From contig JAGYJY010000002.1 of the NCBI GenBank assembly GCA_018401745.1, forward strand, positions 1-64,000: DNA of 64,000 nt, in the 5' to 3' direction. Numbering within the stretch: the stretch's first letter is position 1; every line of letters begins with the position of its first letter. Source of the stretch: Pirellulales bacterium. Its GTDB lineage: Bacteria > Planctomycetota > Planctomycetia > Pirellulales > UBA1268. Under the pieces are notes generated by a model. It saw only the letters and a list, made by a program, of their open reading frames with translations, had not been told where the DNA came from and did not search any database. Positions 27,632 through 34,072 of the stretch are shown one piece after another. The position numbers were made by a program, and so were the translations under genes.

Positions 27632-29074
27632 ATGAATGCCAGCAACGACGAGATGAGCAGCGACGACTCCGCCGCAGCCGCGGACCTGCCCAGCGACAAG
27701 CAGCCAGGCTGCTCCCCAAACGAGGGGGAGACCACGCCGGCCGACACCGACGAGGCTGCGGCGGCCCGCGACCGCTCGCTGGCGGCAGCCAAGGTGCGGC
27801 GGTTTCCGCAGACGCCGGGCGTGTATCTGATGAAGGATGCCGCAGGCCGCGTGATCTACGTCGGCAAGGCGAAAAACCTCCGCAGCCGGGCCGGCAGCTA
27901 CTTCCTCAAAGCCGCCGCGGAAGAGCGGCGGACGGCAGACCTCGTTCGTGAGATTCGCGACATCGACTACCTCGAGGCCGACAGCGAGGTCGATGCGCTG
28001 CTGATGGAGAGCCGGCTGATCAAGGACGTGCAGCCCCGCTACAACACCGAGCTCAAAGACGACAAGACCTTTCCCTACCTGCAGATCACCACCCGCGAAG
28101 ATTTTCCACGCGTGGAGGTGACTCGCGAACCGCGGCGAAAAAACGCCAAGCTCTACGGCCCCTTCACCAGCGCCGGCAGCCTCCGCGGGGCGATGGTCGT
28201 CTTGCAACGGATCTTCAAGTTTCGCACCTGCACCCTCGACATTGAAGCCGACGACGCCAAGTGGCAGTGGTATCGGCCCTGTCTGCTGGCCTCGATCAAT
28301 CAGTGCACAGCGCCGTGCAACCTGCGGATTTCCAAGGAAGACTACCGCCGCGACATTCTCCGGCTGCGGACGTTCCTCGACGGCAACAAGCAGCGGGTCA
28401 TCGACGAGATGCGGCACGACATGCTGCAGGCCTCAGAGCGGCTGGAGTTTGAGAAGGCCGCCCGGCTCCGCGACGAGATCAAGCTGCTGGAAACACTCGA
28501 CCAGCGGGGCGACCTCGAGGAGCATGTGCAGCCAGAGGTGTTTACGGTCGACCCCAAGAAGGGGCTCGCCGGGCTGAAGAGCGTGCTCAAGCTTGAGAAG
28601 CCGCCGCGGGTGATCGAGGGCGTCGATATTGCCCACCTGGGAGGCACTGAAACCGTCGCCAGCCTCGTGCAGTTTATCGACGGGCTCCCCTTCAAGCCCG
28701 GCTACAAGCGGTATCGCATTCAGACTGTCGACGGCATCGATGACTTTAAGAGCATTGCGGAGGTGGTGTCGCGGCGGTTTGCCCGACTGGCTCGGGAAGC
28801 CGCCCCCTTCCCCGACATCTTCCTGATCGACGGGGGCAAGGGGCAGCTCTCGGCGGCGATGGCGGCACTCGCAGACCTTGGCGTGGAGCCTCCCTGCGTG
28901 ATCTCCCTCGCCAAACGCGAGGAGGAGGTCTTCCTGCCGGGCAGATCCGAGCCCCTGCGGATCAGCCGCGATGCCTACTCACTGCGGCTGCTCGAATACG
29001 TTCGCGATGAGGCCCACCGTTTCGCGCAGCACTACCATCATCTGCTGCGACGCAAGCGGACACTTGAGGGCTGA
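27632..29074 (+). CDS. uvrC: Excinuclease ABC subunit C, lacking the C-terminal HhH domain
   Basis: UvrC makes both incisions in nucleotide-excision repair. The GIY-YIG domain is at residues 55-135 (FPQTPGVYLMKDAAGRVIYV, then GKAKNLRSR), followed by the cysteine-containing linker (RPCLLASINQCTAPC), the UvrB-binding UVR region (LEFEKAARLRDEIKLLETLD) and the RNase H-like endonuclease domain (GVDIAHLGGTETVASLVQFI; DIFLIDGGKGQLSAAMAALA). The protein stops after DEAHRFAQHYHHLLRRKRTL. E. coli UvrC has about 610 residues and ends in tandem helix-hairpin-helix motifs; here they are missing at 480 residues, and the 36 bp to the next gene cannot encode them. A 45-residue acidic N-terminal extension is present. 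Confidence 0.94.
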   Translation: MNASNDEMSSDDSAAAADLPSDKQPGCSPNEGETTPADTDEAAAARDRSLAAAKVRRFPQTPGVYLMKDAAGRVIYVGKAKNLRSRAGSYFLKAAAEERRTADLVREIRDIDYLEADSEVDALLMESRLIKDVQPRYNTELKDDKTFPYLQITTREDFPRVEVTREPRRKNAKLYGPFTSAGSLRGAMVVLQRIFKFRTCTLDIEADDAKWQWYRPCLLASINQCTAPCNLRISKEDYRRDILRLRTFLDGNKQRVIDEMRHDMLQASERLEFEKAARLRDEIKLLETLDQRGDLEEHVQPEVFTVDPKKGLAGLKSVLKLEKPPRVIEGVDIAHLGGTETVASLVQFIDGLPFKPGYKRYRIQTVDGIDDFKSIAEVVSRRFARLAREAAPFPDIFLIDGGKGQLSAAMAALADLGVEPPCVISLAKREEEVFLPGRSEPLRISRDAYSLRLLEYVRDEAHRFAQHYHHLLRRKRTLEG

Positions 29075-29102
29075 GGCAAACCGGCACCGTGGCTCAGCCC
29101 TC
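29066..29102. terminator. Bidirectional hairpin at the uvrC 3' end
   Basis: GAGGGCTGAG (29066-29075, containing the uvrC stop) pairs perfectly with CTCAGCCCTC (29093-29102) around a 17-nt loop. It lies between convergent genes. No strong T-tract follows, so factor-independent termination is uncertain. Part of the right arm (CTCAGCCCTCGG) is repeated just downstream at 29110. Confidence 0.5.
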
Positions 29103-29110
29103 GGCTCAGC

Positions 29111-29470
29111 TCAGCCCTCGGCGATCCAGGCCTTGGCGGCGTCGAGCTCCGAGACATCGAACACCTTCACGGTTGCCGTCGTGAACGGCTTGCAGATCGT
29201 GCCCATCCACTTCTCCCAGGTCTTTTCCCCGACCAGGGCAATCCGCTCGATCGTCGTGCAGTGGGTGGTGGCGAAGGCGATGTCGTCCCAGAGGGCTTTG
29301 GCGTCCCAGCCGTGGAAGTCGTGAAACCAGGCAAGGATGCGTGTCTTGCCGGTCTCGGCAATCGCCGCGTCGACCATCGGCACGAAGGTCTTGTAGTCCT
29401 CATCGTGCAGCGTGCCGCTGAGCTTCATTCCGACCGTGTGGGCAGGCATGTCGGGCAGCATCTCAATCAT
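29111..29470 (-). CDS. SpoIIAA-like (STAS/SEC14-type) protein
   Basis: The 119-residue protein fits the SpoIIAA-like family (formerly DUF3478), a small alpha/beta fold related to STAS and CRAL/SEC14 domains. Visible features are the family-type KLSGTLHDEDYKTFVPMVDA, TRILAWFHDFHGWDAKALWD, IERIALVGEKTWEKWMGTIC and a final LDAAKAWIAEG. ATG 29470 is preceded by a strong GGAGG. In other bacteria such proteins are single-domain, often stress-linked, and their ligand is unknown. It appears to be a single-gene unit: repeat B2 lies upstream and uvrC is convergent downstream. Confidence 0.8.
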   Translation of the reverse strand: MIEMLPDMPAHTVGMKLSGTLHDEDYKTFVPMVDAAIAETGKTRILAWFHDFHGWDAKALWDDIAFATTHCTTIERIALVGEKTWEKWMGTICKPFTTATVKVFDVSELDAAKAWIAEG

Positions 29471-29599
29471 GGGAGACCTCCAAGGCAAGTCAGTGCAGGC
29501 AGAAATCAGCAGAAGGCGACGCCCGACTTCCACCCGATCTCCGCGTCCGCCCGTATCCTACGCCGCGTCCCTCCGCTGGTGCCCGGTCTTTCCGGAATG

Positions 29600-29703
29600 T
29601 GCACCGCGCCGCAGGATGCGGCGACCGGCGCCCCCCAAAAACCTTGGCTTAGGGGTTTCTTCAGTGGAGATTGGCCATGAGTGGCTTTTTTCCACGGACA
29701 GCG
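29600..29703 (-). repeat. Interspersed repeat family B, copy B2 (degenerate)
   Basis: In this orientation it shares the 23-base core around CCGCAGGATGCGGCGACCGG with B1 exactly, keeps the perfect 7-bp hairpin (29607-29623), the CCAAAAACCT block of B3 and the terminal TTTTTCCACGGACAGC. The end corresponding to CTGTGGAACACGTC is lost or diverged. It lies in the 297-bp non-coding gap between the SpoIIAA-like gene start and the 3' end of the hydrolase gene; nothing else is evident in that gap. Confidence 0.7.
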
Positions 29704-29767
29704 AGCACAGCCGTGTCGCCGGTGAAGGGCTTGAGACCTCGCCGCTACGGCAGGGCTTCCTCGCCTA

Positions 29768-31595
29768 TCATTCGTTTCCGGCGGACAGAAACCGCTCATC
29801 GAGCCAGCTGCCGACGCGTTCGAGGGCCTCAGCAGCGATCGTCTCTTCGATCGTGTCGTATTCACTCACAGCGCCGGTGGTGGACGTCTGCAAGAGGTGG
29901 TTGAGGCCCGGCAGTTCTTCCACCGCCGACGCGGGATTGCCCGCCTCAGCCACGGCCGCTCGCAGCGGCGGCAGGTTGATGGCCGCATCCACCTGCACAT
30001 CGTTGCTGCCCACGAGGGCGAGCACCGGGCAGGCGAGCTGCCGCAGCGGCGTGGCCGGATCGTATTCCAAAAAGAAGCGAAACCAAGGCGTCGCAAGCTG
30101 GGCGATGCCAGCCTCGGCCAAAGCGTCGAGATCCTCACCCGGCGGCGGCTCTCCGGGCAGCGTCTCCCGCAGTCGCTTCGCGGCCTCGGCCGCCATCGTT
30201 GCCGGCGACGCCCCCGGCGGGGCATCTTCCACGGTGCTCATGAGCACTTCCTGGAGCACCCGCTGGCGGTTGAGCTGCTCGGGGATGCTGAGCCCTTCCG
30301 CCTCGAGCACCCGCTGGCCTTGCGAGAGCAGCACCTGCTTCCCGTCGACGCCCGCTCCGGCAAGCATCACAACGCAGGCCACCTGTGGGTTCTGCGCGGC
30401 CGCCATCGTGGCCAGCATCGCCCCCTCGCTGTGGCCGACGAAGCCGATCCGCTGCGGGTCGATTTCCGCACGTTCTGCCAGACAATCCCAGCCGGCCAAC
30501 GCATCGCCGGCGAGGTCTTCGCTCGTGGCATCCGGCGGGCCGGCAGTCGATCCTCCCACGCCGCGATCGTCATACCGCAGCACGGCGATCCCGCGGCGGG
30601 TGAGATGATCGGCGATCACCGCAAACGGCTTGTGCTCAAAGAGGGTCTCGTCACGGTCCTGAGGCCCCGAGCCCGAAATCAGCACGACCGCCGGAAAGGG
30701 GCCATCGCCTTCGGGCAGCGTCAGCGTGCCGGCGAGCGTCACATCTTGGGCGGCGTTGCGAAAGCTCACCTCCTCGCTCGCGTAGGGAAACGGTGGCCTG
30801 GGCGTCTGCGGCCGCGGCTTCGCTGCCGGCGGCGGCGGTGGCTGATCGTCGCCCAGGGAGAGCGACAGAGGCAGCGACACCCCGCTCTGGGCCCAGCTGC
30901 CTGCGAGCGTTTTCCCATCCTCGGAAAGCGTTCCTGCAAAGCGGCCGCGAACGGCGGGCACATCGATCGTCCAGGTGCTGCCTGTGATGCCGAGGTCGCC
31001 GCGGAAGCCGCCGACCTGCTGCGTGAGGCTGTCCATCCAGGCCGTTCGCAGGCCGGCGGCGTCGCGGGTGATGCGAAACCGCAGGTCGAGCTTTTGCACG
31101 ATGGCATTGAGGGTGCCGGCCCAGACCTCGTCGGCAGGGGGCGGCACAGGCTGATCACCCACGCTGCGAAAATCGAGCGGCAGCGTGGTGCCCCGCTGAC
31201 CGCCAGGTGCCTGCAAAGACAACCGAGCCGCCGCCGGTCTCCCGCATCGTGCCGGTGTAGCTCGCCTGCGAGATCGGCAGCTCAAACCGCAGCTGCTCAC
31301 CGTCGTTCACAAACGATTCCAGGGGAAAGCGACGGTCTCCTTCATCGATGCTCCGCAGCTGCCAACGGGCTTCGCCGCCCTCAGCAGGCTCGCTCTCCGC
31401 TTCATCCGGCACCGCTGAGACTGGAAGCTGCTCGATCACAAAGCGAAACCGGCGATCGGTCGCATCGAGCTCGCCATACCAGCGGGGCTCACCCACTGCC
31501 TCATCGGCTGCGACCGCTGGCGGCCCACTCAAGCAAGCGGCCACCATCAGCCCGCATCCCCACATCACGCCCCGCACGAACTGCCTGCCAGCCAT
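29768..31595 (-). CDS. Secreted alpha/beta hydrolase, one frameshift
   Basis: ATG 31595 (GAAGGAG upstream) starts MAGRQFVRGVMWGCGLMVAA, a signal or lipoprotein-type leader (VAACLSG resembles a lipobox). A beta-rich N-terminal region of about 230 residues (ELDATDRRFRFVIEQLP; GTMRETGGGSVVFAGTW) precedes the hydrolase. At about 31199 an extra base shifts the frame; it continues QRGTTLPLDFRSVGD. The alpha/beta-hydrolase domain has the oxyanion-region VVLISGSGPQDRDETLFEHK, the nucleophile elbow IGFVGHSEGAMLATMAA (Ser in GHSEG), VLALVGSNDVQVDAAINLPP and the final His in LPGLNHLLQTS. It resembles the exported S9/dienelactone-hydrolase-like family (YqkD-type). Substrate is unknown. Repeat B3 separates it from the upstream ydcF-like gene. 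Confidence 0.82.
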
Positions 31596-31645
31596 TGCCG
31601 CTCCTTCGTCTGGTGTTTGCTCATCAACGGCCGCGTCAGCTCGCA

Positions 31646-31774
31646 GACTGTGGAACACGTCTGCCGCTGCAGGACGCGGTGACCGGCGACCCAAAAACCT
31701 CGGCATTTTGGGGCGTCGATTGCGTGGGAAAAGGCATGGGAAAAGGCAATGGATGGCTTTTTCCACGGACAGCT
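31646..31774 (-). repeat. Interspersed repeat family B, copy B3
   Basis: Aligned with the reverse complement of B1, it matches at both ends (GACTGTGGAACACGTCTGCC and TTTTTCCACGGACAGCT) and through the middle (GACCGGCGACC, TGGGGCGTCG). It has an internal near-duplication, GGGAAAAGGCAT then GGGAAAAGGCAAT, not present in B1, and has lost part of the hairpin. Its right end overlaps the stop codon of the ydcF-like gene. Confidence 0.8.
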
Positions 31775-32594
31775 ACATCCAGCCCCGCAGCCAGTAGTAG
31801 ACCATGCCGTAATACTCATGCAGGATCTGCGTCGAGATCCGCAGCGAGCCGGCAGTCGGCAGCAGGTTCATCGCCACCCGGTAGAAGAGCGGCGGATACT
31901 TCTCTGGATCAATGAACGTGTAGTCGCACGGGGCGGGGATGATTTCCAGGCCATCGATGCCCAGCTGCTCGGCCTGCTTTTTGTAGATGCCGAGCGACCG
32001 CGGCATATGGCTCGCCGAGGTCACGAGAAACACCCGCGTTGCTCCCCGCTCAATCGCCAGCGGCAGGCTCTCGGCGGCATTCTCGCGGGTGTTTCGCGAC
32101 TTGGTGTCGAGCGTGATCTGGTCATCGGCAACCCCCATCCAGCCGAGCATCTCCTGCATCGCCTCAGCCTCGGTCTGCTCGATGTAAGAGAGCTCACCGC
32201 CGCCACCGGCGCAGACCATCCAGTCGGCGAGGCCCTCGCGGATCAGGTGGGCCCCGTAGAGCAGCCGATCGCCAGCGTCGTGGACTTCGGCGGTCTGCCG
32301 CGGGGCGGCACGTGGCGAGATGCCCCCTCCCAGCACGATCACACCGTCGGCGTGTGGCAGGGGCTCGGGAGCCATCACCCGCCGCTCCAGCGACCTCGCC
32401 AGCTGCTCAGCCACCAGGCCGTTGCTGAAGACATAGAGGACCGCCAGCCCGGCGACCGCGGCCCACTTTCCTCTGGCCTGCCAGCGATCGCTGCGGCCCC
32501 ACCGCCAGAGCCCCATGCCAGCCGCCAGGAGAAAAAACGCCATGCCGACGGGGTAGACAATCGCCGACACGATTTTGACCAGTAAGATCACCAT
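31773..32594 (-). CDS. YdcF/ElyC-type DUF218 membrane protein
   Basis: The 273-residue protein starts with two membrane helices (VKIVSAIVYPVGMAFFLLAA; WAAVAGLAVLYVFSNGLVAE) and then a Rossmann-like DUF218 domain: PHADGVIVLGGGISPRAA, DRLLYGAHLIREGLADWMVC, LDTKSRNTRENAAESLPLAI and VFLVTSASHMPRSLGIYKKQ. These match ElyC/YdcF of enterobacteria; ElyC affects envelope and lipid-carrier metabolism. ATG 32594 puts the first helix at the N-terminus. The stop overlaps repeat B3. It is divergent from the 2OG-oxygenase gene, 46 bp away. Biochemical activity is not established for the family. Confidence 0.87.
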   Translation of the reverse strand: MVILLVKIVSAIVYPVGMAFFLLAAGMGLWRWGRSDRWQARGKWAAVAGLAVLYVFSNGLVAEQLARSLERRVMAPEPLPHADGVIVLGGGISPRAAPRQTAEVHDAGDRLLYGAHLIREGLADWMVCAGGGGELSYIEQTEAEAMQEMLGWMGVADDQITLDTKSRNTRENAAESLPLAIERGATRVFLVTSASHMPRSLGIYKKQAEQLGIDGLEIIPAPCDYTFIDPEKYPPLFYRVAMNLLPTAGSLRISTQILHEYYGMVYYWLRGWM

Positions 32595-32640
32595 CCGCAG
32601 AGCTCCGTGAGGTGGGTGCTGTTGACCGAGGATAAATCGA

Positions 32641-33609
32641 ATGCCAACCACACAACAAACCAACGCAGCCATCCCCGCAGCAGATGCGTTGCCGGTGCTT
32701 GACCTCCGCGACCATGCCAGCAGCGACACGGCAACCCGGCAGCGGTTTCTGGACCGCCTGACCACGTCGCTCGAAACCTTCGGCTTTCTGGTGCTCGACG
32801 GCCACGGCATCGATCGCCAGCGGTTTGCGGAGGCATTCGCGGCGAGCCAAGCATTTTTCACGCTCGACGACGCCGCGAAGCAGGCCTGCAGCGTGCCGGA
32901 GTCGCTCGGCAACCGCGGCTACGTCGGCCTCGGTGGTGAACGAGCGGTTGGGGCCAGGGCCGCCGACCTGAAAGAGTTTTTCCATGTTGGCCAGCCGCAC
33001 CCTCGCGGAGCCGCCGGCAGCTTCGACAACGCCTGGCCCTCTGCGTCGCAGCTCCCTGGCTTTGAGCACACAATGCTCGAACTTTTTGAAACACTCGAGC
33101 AGCTGGCCGGTCGCGTGCTCGCGGCCGTCGAGGAAGCGATTGGCCTCGAGGCTGGCCACCTCCAGGAGTGGATCGCAGGCGGCAACAGCATCCTGCGGCT
33201 GATCCACTACCCGCCGCTGCCAGCGGATCTTCCCGCCAATGCCGTGCGGGCTGCCGCGCATGCCGACATCAATCTGCTCACGCTGCTGTGCGAGGGCACG
33301 GCCGGCGGCCTCGAAGTGCGGCGGCCCGACGGTTCATGGATGCCGGTGAACTCGCTGGCTGGCCAGCTGGTCGTCAACGTAGGCGACATGCTCAGCCTGG
33401 CGACCGGCGGCCGTCTGCGGTCGACACCCCACCGCGTCGTCAACCCTGCCGACCCCGCCGCCCGTGGCGTCTCCCGCTACTCGATGCCGTTCTTCGTTCA
33501 TCCACGCAGCGAGGTCGTGCTCAGCCAGGATGCAGCCACCCCCATCACCGCCGGCAGCTTCCTCGAAGCCCGCCTCGCCGCCATCCGCAGCAAGCCCACC
33601 GCACACTAA
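32641..33609 (+). CDS. 2-oxoglutarate/Fe(II)-dependent oxygenase, isopenicillin-N-synthase-like
   Basis: The 322-residue protein has the two-part architecture of this family: an N-terminal DIOX_N region (VLDLRDHASSDTATRQRFLD; FGFLVLDGHGIDRQRFAEAF) and the C-terminal double-stranded beta-helix. The metal and co-substrate residues are clear: His and Asp in AAHADINLLTLLCEGTAGGL, the distal His in RSTPHRVVNP and the 2OG-binding Arg-x-Ser in SRYSMPFFVHP. The hydroxylated or oxidised substrate cannot be predicted. No biosynthetic cluster surrounds it. Family A repeat copy 1 begins immediately after its stop codon. Confidence 0.9.
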   Translation: MPTTQQTNAAIPAADALPVLDLRDHASSDTATRQRFLDRLTTSLETFGFLVLDGHGIDRQRFAEAFAASQAFFTLDDAAKQACSVPESLGNRGYVGLGGERAVGARAADLKEFFHVGQPHPRGAAGSFDNAWPSASQLPGFEHTMLELFETLEQLAGRVLAAVEEAIGLEAGHLQEWIAGGNSILRLIHYPPLPADLPANAVRAAAHADINLLTLLCEGTAGGLEVRRPDGSWMPVNSLAGQLVVNVGDMLSLATGGRLRSTPHRVVNPADPAARGVSRYSMPFFVHPRSEVVLSQDAATPITAGSFLEARLAAIRSKPTAH

Positions 33610-34071
33610 ACAAAACGGCCGCAGGCCGTCCTCCGTCCCCCCACCCCGGCCGCAGATCGCCGCGAAGCGGCGGGCTCGCTTCACGCCTGCGAGAAACGGG
33701 ACGGGTCCTCGGGCCGCAAAGCGGCCTCGGCTGTGCCGAGGTGCCTCCGGCACCCGAAGACCCGTCCCGTCAATCCGCCCCGGCCGCAGATCGCCGCGAA
33801 GCGGCGAACAGGCCGTCTCAATCCGCAAGCGAGGGGTGAGCCCGGGGCTGACCCTCCGGCGTATAGAAGCAAGCGACGCCCGGAGGGCCAAAGCGCAGCG
33901 GATATCCGAGCGAGCGAGGGCCTGGATGGCCCGCAGTGAGCGTCCGGAGGGACAGCCCCGGGCTCACCCCGAGCGACCCACCAAAGCGAAGCGGATATCC
34001 GAGCGAGCGAGGGCCTGGATGGCCCGCAGTGAGCGTCCGGAGGGACAGCCCCGGGCTCACCCCGAGCGACC
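33610..34071. repeat. Composite structured repeat family A, copy A1
   Basis: This 462-bp non-coding stretch lies between the 3' ends of the convergent oxygenase and glycogen phosphorylase genes. From left to right it holds a GC hairpin after the oxygenase stop (33615-33629), a 29-base hairpin module (33644-33672), the 73-nt cloverleaf (33697-33769), the 29-base module again (33778-33806), a GGGGTGAGCCCGGGGCTG arm (from 33833) complementary to CAGCCCCGGGCTCACCCC further right, and an 83-base segment in two identical copies. The same modules in the same order occur at 59225-59613. Short open frames here are repeat translations and are not called. Confidence 0.85.
33697..33769. other. 73-nt palindromic cloverleaf, copy 1
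   Basis: The outer arm CGGGACGGGTCCTCGGG (33697-33713) pairs with CCCGAAGACCCGTCCCG (33753-33769) at 16 of 17 positions. Inside are three perfect hairpins with triloops: stem 4 with loop AAA (33714-33724), stem 7 with loop TGT (33725-33741) and stem 4 with loop TCC (33742-33752). No bases are left unpaired between helices. Compared with copy 2 (59260-59332) every stem base is identical and all differences fall in the three loops. Being self-complementary, it can fold on either strand, as DNA or RNA. Confidence 0.85.
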
Positions 34072-34072
34072 C
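33897..34072. repeat. 83-bp perfect direct repeat, period 93
   Basis: Bases 33897-33979 recur exactly at 33990-34072. The unit starts AGCGGATATCCGAGCGAGCG and ends CTCACCCCGAGCGACCC. Each copy carries the arm complementary to 33833-33850, so either could close the same long stem. The last base abuts the stop codon of the glycogen phosphorylase gene. Confidence 0.95.

Noticed and set aside
29897..31915. Plus-strand frame of 672 residues opposite the hydrolase
   Set aside because: Arg/His/Pro-rich composition typical of an antisense frame in high-GC DNA; the minus strand has a clear alpha/beta hydrolase.
33697..33769. Cloverleaf as a tRNA or integron attC site
   Set aside because: There is no T-loop TTC, no D-loop GG, no 7-bp anticodon loop; attC core sites and an integrase are also missing.
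33897..34072. Possible CRISPR array
   Set aside because: Only two units, 83 bp long with a 10-bp gap; no short repeat/unique spacer pattern and no cas genes.
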